From the NCBI GenBank assembly GCA_009379825.1, contig WHTA01000026.1:1-64000 (forward strand): DNA of 64,000 nucleotides. The letters run 5' to 3'. The translations under genes were made by a program, and so were the position numbers. A model generated the notes under the pieces. The model made no database searches. It saw only the letters and a program-made list of their open reading frames with translations, and had not been told where the DNA came from. This document shows, piece by piece, positions 35,361 through 43,648 of this stretch (position 1 is the first letter of the stretch; each line of letters begins with the position of its first letter). Source of the stretch: Streptosporangiales bacterium. Lineage in GTDB: Bacteria > Actinomycetota > Actinomycetes > Streptosporangiales > WHST01.

Positions 35361-35637
35361 CGCGCGCCTGTTCTTTCTGGTCGTGCTCTACCTTCGGGTC
35401 GTAGTAGTCCTCGTCCCTGCGCAGCACCCGGCGCAGCTCCTTGGCCGTCAGCACCAGCAGGAAGCTGCCTACGAAGCCGAACACCCCGTAGAACCCGAAC
35501 CAGCCCTCCGCAGAGAAATGGGGATGCTTGTCGTAGAACAGGTCGGCGGCGAGCAGCAGTCCACACACGATGAACAGCGCGTAGACGATACGCGTCACGT
35601 TGCGCGGCTCGTCGAGCCAGCGGTGGTCATCCTTCAT
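35350..35637 (-). CDS. small two-helix membrane protein of the antiporter operon
   Basis: A 95-residue protein with predicted helices at about residues 16-32 and 48-64 and a charged C-terminal tail (RRVLRRDEDYYDPKVEHDQKEQARDDE in two parts). I do not recognise a named family. It overlaps both neighbours (ATGA with the second MrpD-like gene, 11 nt with the third), so it is part of the operon and probably an accessory subunit. The ATG at 35637 is used because the longer reading upstream lies within another gene. Confidence 0.75.
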   Translation of the reverse strand: MKDDHRWLDEPRNVTRIVYALFIVCGLLLAADLFYDKHPHFSAEGWFGFYGVFGFVGSFLLVLTAKELRRVLRRDEDYYDPKVEHDQKEQARDDE

Positions 35638-37112
35638 GGCGCCCCCAAGACCTCGGAGATGGGCGCGATCAACGCGTCCGGGAAGAAGAACAGCGCGACG
35701 CCGGCGAGCGCGGTGAGGACCAGCGGCACCACACACGCGACCGGCGCCTCGCCGTGGTGCAACGGCTGCGGCGGCGGCCGGAAGAACGCCCGGATCGGGA
35801 TCGGCATCAGGTACGCCAGAGCCAGCAGCGAGCCGAGCAGCAGCAGGATCACCATCACCGGCTGGATGTCCTTCGCAGCACCGAGCAACAGCAACCACTT
35901 GCTCCAGGTGCCGCCGAGCGGCGGCAGCCCGACGATGGACACCGAGGCGATGAAGAACGCGCCGAACGTCCACGGCATCGCCCGGCCGAGCCCGTCCAGC
36001 TCGCTGACCTTCGTCTTGTGCGCAGCCGTATGGATAGCGCCGGCACAGAAGAAGAGCGTGATCTTGCCGACCGCGTGCGTGACGATGTGCAACGCCCCGC
36101 CTGCGGCGGCGACGTCGTTCGCGAGCATCGCCGCCAGCACTATGTACGCGAGCTGGCTCACCGTCGAGTACGCCAACCGCGCCTTCAGGTTGTCCCTCGT
36201 GATGGCCACGAGCCCTGCGACGAGCAACGTGAACGCCGTCACCCACATCATCGGCGTCGCCGCGTCGGCGCTGCGCAGCGCGTCGATGCCGAAGATGTAG
36301 ATGACGATCTTCAGCACCGCGAACACGCCGGCCTTGACCACGGCGACCGCGTGCAGCAACGCGGAGACCGGCGTAGGCGCCACCATGGCCGAGGGCAGCC
36401 ACCAGTGGAACGGCATCAACGCGGCCTTGCCGATGCCGAACGCGTACAGGAAGACGAGGACCGTCATGATCCCCGGGCCGGCGCGGGCCCGCAGGATGCC
36501 GCCTTCGACGAAGTCGGTGGTGCCGGCGATCAACCAGGTCCAGATGATCGCCGGCAGCAGCAGGCAGATCGACGTGGTCAGCAGGATGACCAGGTAGACC
36601 CGGCCACCGCGCTTGGCCTTCTCGTCATCGTGATGGGTGACCAGTGGCCAGGTCGCCAAGGTCAGCATCTCGTAGCCGATGAACAGCGTCACCAGGTTCG
36701 CGGAGAACGCGATCCACAGTGCCGCGGCGATCGCCAGCGCGAAGAAGCAGTAGAAGCGGGCCTGCCGCTGCTCCCTGTTGCCGCGCATGTAGCCGATCGA
36801 GTACAGCGTGGTCACCGGCCACAGCACGCCGGCGACCGTCGCGAACAGCAAGCCGAGTGGTTCCAACCGGAAAGCCAGCGACAGCCCGGGCAGCCACGTC
36901 CACATCTCGAACTGCAGGTCGTCACCGACCACCGGCCACAGGCTCACCACGAGCGCAGCGACGGCGACGCCCGCGACGAGCGACACCAGTTCGCGGACAT
37001 TCGGCTTGTTGCGCAGAAGGAGCACGACGAACGCCGCAACGACCGGCAGCGCAACAGTGGTGGGGAGCACAGCGGCGTGCTCGGGCGTCAGCCAGCCGAG
37101 CTGGGCGGTCAT
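35634..37112 (-). CDS. Mrp-type antiporter subunit, second MrpD/NuoN-like protein
   Basis: A 492-residue polytopic membrane protein. LFIGYEMLTLATWPLV holds the conserved glutamate, GIGKAALMPFHWWLPSAMVAP the helix-7 lysine and broken helix, HAVAVVKAGVF a further lysine, and HIVTHAVGKITLFFCAG the later His/Lys pair of the proton path. It is a paralogue of its two neighbours in the operon. ATG at 37112 overlaps the upstream stop (ATGA). Confidence 0.9.
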   Translation of the reverse strand: MTAQLGWLTPEHAAVLPTTVALPVVAAFVVLLLRNKPNVRELVSLVAGVAVAALVVSLWPVVGDDLQFEMWTWLPGLSLAFRLEPLGLLFATVAGVLWPVTTLYSIGYMRGNREQRQARFYCFFALAIAAALWIAFSANLVTLFIGYEMLTLATWPLVTHHDDEKAKRGGRVYLVILLTTSICLLLPAIIWTWLIAGTTDFVEGGILRARAGPGIMTVLVFLYAFGIGKAALMPFHWWLPSAMVAPTPVSALLHAVAVVKAGVFAVLKIVIYIFGIDALRSADAATPMMWVTAFTLLVAGLVAITRDNLKARLAYSTVSQLAYIVLAAMLANDVAAAGGALHIVTHAVGKITLFFCAGAIHTAAHKTKVSELDGLGRAMPWTFGAFFIASVSIVGLPPLGGTWSKWLLLLGAAKDIQPVMVILLLLGSLLALAYLMPIPIRAFFRPPPQPLHHGEAPVACVVPLVLTALAGVALFFFPDALIAPISEVLGAP

Positions 37113-38584
37113 GACGCACCCCCGAGCAGCGCCCTGGCAGCGCCCTCCGCAAGGCTGTCCAGCCGCGCCGGGTCGATGCCCAGGTACAGGGATGCGAGCA
37201 CCAACAGCCAGGTGGCCGCCACCATCGACGCCGGCGGCGACTCGACCGGTCCGGTCGCCGGCGCCTCCCTGAACCAGCAGACCTCGACGATGCGGCCGAC
37301 GTAGACCAGCGCGAGCAACGAGCTCACAAGCACGACCGCGACGAGCACCCATTTGCCGTCGGTCACGAGCGCGACCACAAGCGCCCACTTGCTCACGAAG
37401 CCCGCGGTCGGCGGCACACCGACCAGTCCGAGGCCGGCGAGCACGATGGCGGCGAACGTCCACGGCATCCGGCGGCCGAGCCCGGCGAGCGCACTGAGCC
37501 GCACCGAACCCAGGCGCAGCAGCAACATGCCGGCCACGGCGAACAGCGCCGCCTTCGTCACGCCGTGGTTGACCAGGTGCAGGTAGGCGGCGGTGAGACC
37601 GCCGACGCTGTGCAAGCTGAACCCGACCACGATGTAACCGATCTGGCCCACACTCGACCAGGCCAGCAGGTACTTCAGGTCCTTCTGGAAGCAGGCGACC
37701 GCCGCGCCGATGACCATGCCGGCGCTGCCGATGACCATGCCGATGGTGTCCACCGGCAGCATCCGGAAGACCAGCGTGACGCCGAAGACCGTGTAGGCGA
37801 ACCGCATGAACGCGTAGATCGCCACCTTCGTGCTGGTCGCCGCGAAGAACGTGCTCAGCGCCGAGGGCGCCTCCGCGTAGGCGTCGGGCAGCCACGCGTG
37901 CAGCGGGAAGACGGCCATCTTCACGCAGAGGCCGACGAACGTGAACGCGACCGCAGCGGTCAGCGCACGGTTGCCGTAGACGTCGGGCAGCCGGGCCGCG
38001 AGGTCGGCCATGTTCAGCGTGCCGGTGACCGCGTACGCCAGTCCGATGCCGATCAGCAGGAAGGTCGCGCCGATGGTGCCGATGATCAGGTACCTGAACG
38101 CCGCCAGCAGCGCCCGGCGCCGCCGTCCCATCGCGATCAGCGCGTACGAGGAGAGCGACGCGATCTCGAAGAAGACGAACGCGTTGAAGGCGTCACCTGT
38201 CGCCGTGACACCGAGCAGACCGGTGAAGGTCAGGCACGCGCAGGCGTACACCAGCGGGATGCGGTGACGGTCGATCTCCGCCTCGATGCTGCGCTTGGCG
38301 TAGATCCCCACCACGAAGCCGATGCCGGAGACCAGGATCAGCACCGGGACGTTCGCCGCGTCGATGACGTACTCGATCCCGACGGGTGGTTCCCAGCCGC
38401 CCATCGCGTAGTGCAGCTCCCTGCCGCCGGACACCCGGACCGCAAGCAGCACGGCACACGCGAGCGCGCTCACGGTGGCCAGCAGGAAGAACAGCCAGGC
38501 GACCAGGCGGTGCCGGACCAGCACGCACATTGGCGCACACAGCAGGGGCAGCAGCACCTGAAGTGCCGGGAGGTGAGCGGTCAT
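37109..38584 (-). CDS. Mrp-type antiporter subunit D (MrpD/MnhD)
   Basis: A 491-residue membrane protein with about fourteen predicted helices. FVFFEIASLSSYALIAM contains the helix-5 glutamate, KMAVFPLHAWLPDAYAEAPS the lysine and following motif, and HLVNHGVTKAALFAVAGM the later proton-path residues. Of the three copies this one is closest to classic MrpD and directly follows the MrpC gene, the usual order. The starting ATG overlaps the MrpC stop by 4 nt. Confidence 0.92.
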   Translation of the reverse strand: MTAHLPALQVLLPLLCAPMCVLVRHRLVAWLFFLLATVSALACAVLLAVRVSGGRELHYAMGGWEPPVGIEYVIDAANVPVLILVSGIGFVVGIYAKRSIEAEIDRHRIPLVYACACLTFTGLLGVTATGDAFNAFVFFEIASLSSYALIAMGRRRRALLAAFRYLIIGTIGATFLLIGIGLAYAVTGTLNMADLAARLPDVYGNRALTAAVAFTFVGLCVKMAVFPLHAWLPDAYAEAPSALSTFFAATSTKVAIYAFMRFAYTVFGVTLVFRMLPVDTIGMVIGSAGMVIGAAVACFQKDLKYLLAWSSVGQIGYIVVGFSLHSVGGLTAAYLHLVNHGVTKAALFAVAGMLLLRLGSVRLSALAGLGRRMPWTFAAIVLAGLGLVGVPPTAGFVSKWALVVALVTDGKWVLVAVVLVSSLLALVYVGRIVEVCWFREAPATGPVESPPASMVAATWLLVLASLYLGIDPARLDSLAEGAARALLGGAS

Positions 38585-38946
38585 GACGCCGCCGCGCCGT
38601 CGGACTCCTCGGCGGCGATCGCCTCGTCCTCTTCCAGCGTCCCGTAGGCGTTGAAGATCCGTACGGCCAGCGCGAGACCGAGCGCCGTGGTCGCCACGCC
38701 GACCACGATCGCGGTGAGGATCAGCACGTGCGGCAACGGGTTCGAGTAGACCTCGAAGCCCTTCTCGATGATCGGTGCGGTGCCGCCGACGACCTTGCCG
38801 AAGCTGATGTAGAGCAAGAAGACCGATGCCTGGAACAGGTTGAGCCCGATCAGCTTCTTCACCAGGTTGCCGTGGCTGAGCACCGTGTAGAGGCCGATGA
38901 TCATCAACCCGAAGACGAGCCAGTAGGTGTAGTGCGTGAGGATCAC
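38581..38946 (-). CDS. Mrp-type antiporter subunit C (MrpC/MnhC, NuoK-like)
   Basis: A 121-residue protein with three predicted helices. GLYTVLSHGNLVKKLIGLNLFQ and HVLILTAIVVGVATTALGLAL (each given in part of the family motif) are the NuoK/MnhC signatures, including the GLNL turn and the ALxLTAIVVG helix. An acidic C-terminal tail follows. It overlaps both neighbours by 4 nt and starts at GTG. Confidence 0.92.
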   Translation of the reverse strand: MILTHYTYWLVFGLMIIGLYTVLSHGNLVKKLIGLNLFQASVFLLYISFGKVVGGTAPIIEKGFEVYSNPLPHVLILTAIVVGVATTALGLALAVRIFNAYGTLEEDEAIAAEESDGAAAS

Positions 38947-39935
38947 CGCGGCACTCTCCTACCCGCGAAGGCGAAGAACACCACCGTGAGGACGGCAGCC
39001 ACGGTCACGCCGACACCGAGCTCGATCAGCAGGATGCCGATGTGCTGGCCCTCCTCCGGGTGGTGTAGGTTCAGCGTGCCGTACTCGAGGAACGACCCAC
39101 CGAGCAGCATGTTCACCACGCCGACGCCCGCGTACAGCAGCAACCCGAGCGGGACGAGGGCGAGCAACACCCGCCTGGGCATGACGCGCCGCCCGCTGTC
39201 CAGCCCGAAGACCAGCCCGTACAACACGAACCCTGCGGCGACGATGACACCGGCCTGGAAACCGCCGCCAGGCCCGTAGTCGCCGTGGAACTGCACGTAG
39301 AACGCGAACACCAGGATGAACGGCATGAGGATCGTGCTGACCACCCGCAGGACCGGGTAGTCGGTGAGCAACAGCGCGGCGCGCTCGGCTTCCTCCGACT
39401 GCCTGGGCAGGTAGGTGAGGATCAACAGCACCGCGACGCCCGCGGTGAAGATCACCGCGAGCTCGCCCAGCGTGTCGAAGCCTCGGTAGCTTGCCAGCAC
39501 CGAGGTCACCGTGTTCGGCACTCCGATCTCGTGCTGCGACTCCTCCAGGTACGTGTGCGTGATCGGGTGCTCCTGCACCGGGGAGTCCGCCGTGCCGAAG
39601 CCCGGCAGGTCCTGGCTCGCGTACAGCAGCATGCCGCCGGTGAAGAGCGCACCGAGGCTGGCCGGCAGCACCCGCCGGCGCGGCGTCTGCGCCTCCCGCG
39701 ACCGGGTGATGGCGAGGGTGGTGAGGAACAGCACGGTGCTGATGCCCGCGCCCACGGCGGCCTCGGTGAACGCCACGTCGACCGCGTCGAGCAGCACGAA
39801 CATGCTCGCCGACACCAGGCTGAACAACGCGGCGAGCATGACCGCCCCGTAGAGCGCGCGCATCCGGGTGATGACGATCGCCGTCGCTACGAGGATGCCG
39901 AGCAGGGCGATGTTGATCAGTTCGAATGTCGCCAT
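38943..39935 (-). CDS. DUF4040-MnhB fusion subunit of an Mrp/Mbh-type antiporter
   Basis: A 330-residue membrane protein combining two modules. Residues about 1-90 match the DUF4040 (MbhD/C-terminal MrpA) helices: MRALYGAVMLAALFSLVSA and DVAFTEAAVGAGISTVLFL. Residues about 140-330 match MnhB/MrpB: SVLASYRGFDTLGELAVIFTA followed by MPFILVFAFYVQFHGDYGPGGGFQAG. In canonical Mrp operons DUF4040 belongs to MrpA, and MrpB is separate. The arrangement seen is close to archaeal Mbh/Mrp modules. It overlaps neighbours by 1-4 nt. Confidence 0.9.
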   Translation of the reverse strand: MATFELINIALLGILVATAIVITRMRALYGAVMLAALFSLVSASMFVLLDAVDVAFTEAAVGAGISTVLFLTTLAITRSREAQTPRRRVLPASLGALFTGGMLLYASQDLPGFGTADSPVQEHPITHTYLEESQHEIGVPNTVTSVLASYRGFDTLGELAVIFTAGVAVLLILTYLPRQSEEAERAALLLTDYPVLRVVSTILMPFILVFAFYVQFHGDYGPGGGFQAGVIVAAGFVLYGLVFGLDSGRRVMPRRVLLALVPLGLLLYAGVGVVNMLLGGSFLEYGTLNLHHPEEGQHIGILLIELGVGVTVAAVLTVVFFAFAGRRVPR

Positions 39936-40258
39936 CAGCGCCGCTTCTCCCCCGCGTGCCAGATGTGCACGTTGTCCTTCCGCCCCGCCTGCGCGAGCAC
40001 GTGGGTCGCTGTCGGGCCGGTCAACAGCATGAACAACACGATCAGCACCAGCCGCACACCGACGCCCCAGTCGGGCGCCTGCAGCAGCAGCCCGAGCAGG
40101 ATGAAGGTGGCGCCGGCGGAGTCGGTGAGGCCGGCGGCGTGGATCCTGGTGTAGAAGTCCGGCATCCGCAGCACGCCGAGCCCGCCGGAGACCACGAAGA
40201 CACAGCCGATGGCCAGCAGCACACCGGTGGCGACGTCGAGGATCTGCGGTGCGGTCAC
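39935..40258 (-). CDS. Mrp-type antiporter subunit G (MrpG/MnhG)
   Basis: A 107-residue protein with three predicted helices. GLGVLRMPDFYTRIHAAGLT and SAGATFILLGLLL are the MnhG signature, the first holding LRxPDxYxRxHA. Start GTG at 40258 overlaps the MrpF stop. Confidence 0.92.
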   Translation of the reverse strand: MTAPQILDVATGVLLAIGCVFVVSGGLGVLRMPDFYTRIHAAGLTDSAGATFILLGLLLQAPDWGVGVRLVLIVLFMLLTGPTATHVLAQAGRKDNVHIWHAGEKRR

Positions 40259-40533
40259 TGCGGTCCCTCGCCCGGCATGACGTCGAGCTCGTCGTAGTGC
40301 GTGAGACGCAACACGGCGATCGTGCCTACGAAGTTCACCAGCGCGTAGAACAGCGCGATGTCGAGGAACTGCGGGCGGCCGGCGAGGAACCCGACGACCG
40401 CGATGAACAGCACGGTCTTCGTACCGAACATGTTGATGGCCAGGATGCGGTCGTAGAGAATCGGCCCGAGGAACGACCTCGCCAACGCCAGCCCCATGGT
40501 GACGAGCAGGGCGACCATCGCCGCGACGTACAT
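40255..40533 (-). CDS. Mrp-type antiporter subunit F (MrpF/MnhF)
   Basis: A 92-residue protein with three predicted helices. ARSFLGPILYDRILAINMFG contains the family motif GPxxxDRILAxN, followed by GRPQFLDIALFYALVNFVG. ATG at 40533 overlaps the MrpE stop by one base (TGATG). The longer reading upstream is inside MrpE and is not used. Confidence 0.9.
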   Translation of the reverse strand: MYVAAMVALLVTMGLALARSFLGPILYDRILAINMFGTKTVLFIAVVGFLAGRPQFLDIALFYALVNFVGTIAVLRLTHYDELDVMPGEGPQ

Positions 40534-41003
40534 CAACGCCCCTCCAGCGGCTTCACCCGGCGCAGCATGCTGCCAGCCTGCAAGTCGTCGAGGTCCGTCG
40601 AGCGGAGGGCGTGCACCTCGATCCCGCGGTCGTCGACTTCCAGCGACAGCGTCCCGGGTGTCAACGTGATCGAGTTCGCGTAGATGGCCTGGGACAGCTC
40701 CGGGATGCCGTCGACCGGCGTCACGTCCACCCGCGGTTTCGGCGCCAGGCGCGGCGACCACACCTGGCCGAGGACCTTCAGGGCGGACAGCAGGATCTGG
40801 CCGCCGAGCCACAGGCAGTACAGCGGCAGCCGCAGCGCCATCCGTACGGGGATGTGCACCTCGGCACGCTCCATCCGGGAGACGACCCAGACGGTCAGCA
40901 CGATGGAGACGACGCCGAGGGTGAGGAGCAGCACGGTGTAGTGCCCGGAGAGCAACAGCCAGAACGCCACGAGTGGCGCCGCCAAGCCGATGACCCAGCG
41001 CAT
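40533..41003 (-). CDS. Mrp-type antiporter subunit E (MrpE/MnhE)
   Basis: A 156-residue protein with two to three predicted helices at the N-terminus and a soluble C-terminal domain. SALKVLGQVWSPR and the strand region ANSITLTPGTLSLEVDDRGIEVHAL (in part) are the MnhE signature, in which NSITLTPGT is highly conserved. ATG at 41003 has AAGGAG 5 nt upstream; a GTG one codon earlier is an alternative. It is the first gene of the nine-gene antiporter operon. Confidence 0.9.
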   Translation of the reverse strand: MRWVIGLAAPLVAFWLLLSGHYTVLLLTLGVVSIVLTVWVVSRMERAEVHIPVRMALRLPLYCLWLGGQILLSALKVLGQVWSPRLAPKPRVDVTPVDGIPELSQAIYANSITLTPGTLSLEVDDRGIEVHALRSTDLDDLQAGSMLRRVKPLEGR

Positions 41004-41388
41004 CACACCACTCCTTCACCCGCTTACCCGACCGCGGCCCGCTCCTGCCATCTCACATAGCGGACCGTAGTCGGCCAGTCATTCAGCTTGGCACCGGCGT
41101 TTCACCGGTTCCGACACCCTCTCTGCCCCATCTACCGTCGCGGCGGGCGAGCTCCACGGCGGGCGCATCCGCATCGACTTTCTCGGCACCGGTGGCGGCG
41201 GATCGGCATGGGCGTTCCAGCCGCCAGTTTTGCCGATACGTTAACATCGCACACCTCTTCAGACGCCGCAGGCCTAGGCCAGTTGATCTTCCCGCAGGTA
41301 GGCGATCCGTCCCGATCTGACGGACATGCACTCGGCTACTGTGACCGGGATATGGGACACCTGGGCGGCGAACCGGACGGAGGCCGGC
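41004..41388. other. non-coding gap between the antiporter operon and the orphan gene
   Basis: About 385 nt between divergent genes. It must contain the antiporter operon promoter on the minus strand, but I could not pick a convincing one. A local AT-rich spot GATACGTTAACATCG lies near 41235. TACTGT at 41338-41343 is a possible plus-strand -10 for the 41389 gene. No credible coding frame is seen. Confidence 0.5.
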
Positions 41389-42405
41389 GTGGGCGCAGCT
41401 GACGCGAGACCGCCGGACGCGCGCGACCTCGTCCGGAGCCTGGTGGACAGGTACGCGTTCGGCGAGATCGCCGCTGCCGCACGACTGTTCGGGCACCTGG
41501 ACCCCGAACGGCGGGACCGGGTCGTGCACTTGTGCGAGTTCGGCGGCCGGCTGCTCGACCTCGACGCCGAGGACTTCGACCACTTCCCCGGCGTGCCCGC
41601 GGCACTGGCCGACCGGGCGTGCCGTTCCTGGATGCCGCAGCGCCCGGACGCGTACGAGCGCGGCGCGCTGGCGTCGCTGCTGCCCGCGTTCACGCTGATG
41701 CTCGAGGTCATCGCGGTGCGGTGGGAACGCGGCGACATGTCGCACACGCTCTCCGTCACCCACATCGTGAACGAGTACCTGCCGCTGCTGATCTGGGAGC
41801 CCATGCTCGGCCACGCCGCCGACCCGGCGCGGCTGCGTGCGCACGTACTCGGCGAGTCCAGCCTGTGGGCGACCGACACCAGGCAGTGCCAGCACGGCGG
41901 CCCGGAGCGAAAGGCCGCCCGCATCGCCGTCGACGTCGCCGACCGGCCGATGGCGGAGTGGCAGAGCTACCTGGACCGACACCACTCGCACGTCGCGGAC
42001 GCCCTCGCCGCGTGCGCCGGCTACTGCCAGGCCGACTGCACCGTACGTACCCGACTGCCGGAGCAGCTGCGTGCCACGCTGCGCACCCGGGTGCGGGTGG
42101 CCCGCAGGCTCGGCGGCAGCCCGCTGGTCGGCCTGCGGCATGCCGCACCGGTCGGGCACGGCTTCGGCGTACCGAACCGCACCGAGGTGCTGGAGGCCTG
42201 GGAGGAGACCAGGGCCCGCATCGACGACGAGGCGCTGCCCCCGGAGGAGCGAGCGCTGGCCCGCCACGTACGCGCCGACGACGGCTACCCGCTCCCCGGG
42301 CTGCCCACCTTCCTGTCCGCCGTCACCAACCAGCCGGTGCACCCGGACACCCTGCTCGCGGACACCCGCCAACTCATCGCAGCAGCCGTCGACCCCACCG
42401 ACTGA
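41389..42405 (+). CDS. orphan protein of unknown function
   Basis: A 338-residue soluble protein that I do not recognise. It has no signal peptide or transmembrane helix. Notable segments are YAFGEIAAAARLFGHLD near the start, a HIVNEYLPLLIWEPML block, and cysteines in RQCQHGG and CAGYCQADC, which could bind metal or form disulfides. The GTG at 41389 is chosen for a GGAGG 5 nt upstream; an ATG at 41326 extends the frame without extra support. Coding bias is strong. It is divergent from the antiporter operon and precedes a repeat patch; nothing in the neighbourhood fixes its role. Confidence 0.65.
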   Translation: MGAADARPPDARDLVRSLVDRYAFGEIAAAARLFGHLDPERRDRVVHLCEFGGRLLDLDAEDFDHFPGVPAALADRACRSWMPQRPDAYERGALASLLPAFTLMLEVIAVRWERGDMSHTLSVTHIVNEYLPLLIWEPMLGHAADPARLRAHVLGESSLWATDTRQCQHGGPERKAARIAVDVADRPMAEWQSYLDRHHSHVADALAACAGYCQADCTVRTRLPEQLRATLRTRVRVARRLGGSPLVGLRHAAPVGHGFGVPNRTEVLEAWEETRARIDDEALPPEERALARHVRADDGYPLPGLPTFLSAVTNQPVHPDTLLADTRQLIAAAVDPTD

Positions 42406-42458
42406 CCGGCGTCGGGTTCCCGGCATCCCGGCTCGCCGCCGCACGCCAACCAGCCGGC

Positions 42459-42846
42459 GAATGGCGGCCCGGGGCGGGTGTCAGGTGTGCGAGAAGGCAA
42501 CCGACGGGCGGCGGCTACGCACCGCAAGGCTGGTACCTACGCCCGCGCCGGGCCAACGCCCGAGCAGCGGCCAACGCAGCCAGCCGGTGGTGTCAGGAAG
42601 CGGCGAAGACACAGCGACCCTCCGGCCGGCGCCAGCTTCGCGCGCCACAGACTCAGGCCCATGCCCATGCCCAGGACCGCGCAACCGGGTGGTGGCGGGC
42701 CCGGGCCTATGCGACGCAGCGGCCGGCGGCGACGCGCGTGCCGGCCGGATCAGGTCAGGAGGCGAGAAGGACACAGCATCCGGGCTGGGGCTGTGCGCAG
42801 CCAGCCGGGACCGGGCGAGCGTCAGGAGGCGACGAAGAGGGCGTCT
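42459..42846. repeat. degenerate repeats sharing GTCAGG..GAGAAGG..ACACAGC and CAGCCGG
   Basis: Four imperfect cores start at 42480, 42592, 42754 and 42821: GTCAGGTGTGCGAGAAGG, GTCAGGAAGCGGCGAAGACA, GTCAGGAGGCGAGAAGGACA and GTCAGGAGGCGACGAAGAG. Three carry a CAGCCGG element a few tens of bases before the core; the one at 42754 has GCCGGCCGG instead. The two middle cores continue with ACACAGC. The last core is the 3' end of the IdeR coding region (its stop codon lies in GTCAGG), so the others look like decayed copies of that end. The rest of 42406-42821 holds no credible gene. Confidence 0.5.
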
Positions 42847-43514
42847 GGCTTGGCGCCGTCCAGCACCAGGGTGCTGACGCCGATCGCCAGCTCTACCGTG
42901 TCGTCGCTGCGGGCGGTGAGGGTTACTTCGGCGCTCGGGGCGACGCCGGCGTCGTGTAGCTCGCGCATGAACTGGACGTCGTCCTGGACGCGTTCGCTGA
43001 TTCGCCTGATCACGGCCTTCGTGCTCACGCCGGGACGCGCGACCTCGCGGGCCGTGCGCAGCTCGGCTGCGGGCGCCTGCTCGAGCGGCACGTCGAGCTC
43101 GTCCAGCCCGGGGATCGGGTTGCCGTGCGGGCACAGCCGCGGCTTGTCGCAGAGCGCGACGATGCGCCGCTCCACGTCGTCGGACATCACGTGCTCCCAC
43201 CGGCAAGCCTCGACGTGTACGTGCTCCCAGTCGAGGCCGAGCACGTCGAGCAGCAGCACCTCGGCCAGCCGGTGCTTGCGCATGACCTGCATCGCGTACT
43301 GGTGGCCGCGCGGCGAGAACTCCAGGTGCCGGTCGCCTTCCACCTTCACCAGGCCGTCGCGCTCCATCCGCGCGACCGTCTGGCTGACCGTGGGTCCGCT
43401 CTGGTTGAGCCGCTCGGCGATCCGCGCGCGCAACGGAACGATGCCCTCTTCGGTCAACTCGAAGATTGCCTTGAGGTACATCTCCGTCGTGTCGATAAGA
43501 CCATGCGCAGTCAC
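42822..43514 (-). CDS. ideR: DtxR-family iron-dependent regulator (IdeR-like)
   Basis: A 230-residue metal-activated repressor. The winged helix (RARIAERLNQSGPTVSQTVA) is followed by the dimerisation domain. Both metal sites can be placed: M12, C104, E107 and H108 (primary) and H81, E85 and H100 (ancillary). These correspond to DtxR M10/C102/E105/H106 and H79/E83/H98 with a shift of two. Cys at the primary site favours an iron-sensing IdeR over a manganese-sensing MntR. The C-terminal about 75 residues form the SH3-like domain. GTG at 43514 is the only start that fits this numbering. The target genes are unknown here. Confidence 0.9.
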   Translation of the reverse strand: MTAHGLIDTTEMYLKAIFELTEEGIVPLRARIAERLNQSGPTVSQTVARMERDGLVKVEGDRHLEFSPRGHQYAMQVMRKHRLAEVLLLDVLGLDWEHVHVEACRWEHVMSDDVERRIVALCDKPRLCPHGNPIPGLDELDVPLEQAPAAELRTAREVARPGVSTKAVIRRISERVQDDVQFMRELHDAGVAPSAEVTLTARSDDTVELAIGVSTLVLDGAKPDALFVAS

Positions 43515-43577
43515 ACAGGCATGGTACCTGCGCCGCCCGACACCAGGACGCGCCCTGGACGGCCGGCCCCCAGAAAG

Positions 43578-43618
43578 GCGATGGCCCGCGGCCGCCATCG
43601 GCGGCCGCGGGCCATCGC
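43578..43618 (-). terminator. strong perfect hairpin downstream of the choice-of-anchor P gene
   Basis: A 19-bp perfect inverted repeat (43578-43596 with 43600-43618) closes a 3-nt ATC loop. The core is GATGGCCCGCGGCCGCC. It lies 31 nt after the stop codon at 43649, and on the minus strand it is followed by CCTTTCTG. It is well placed as a transcription terminator for the secreted-protein/transpeptidase pair, and also insulates the ideR start. Confidence 0.8.
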
Positions 43619-43648
43619 AGGGGTGATTACTGCCAGTGTCCGGTGCTG

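Noticed and set aside
35634-37895. Very long open frames spanning several genes on one strand
   Set aside because: They run through neighbouring genes in another frame and only their downstream part has family sequence; the short start at a 4-nt overlap was used.
41088-41402. Possible 104-residue gene before the orphan gene
   Set aside because: Composition is Arg/His-rich without a motif or ribosome binding site, and it overlaps the better-supported start at 41389.
42459-42846. CRISPR array
   Set aside because: The four cores are imperfect and unevenly spaced (112, 162, 67 nt), with no cas gene nearby.
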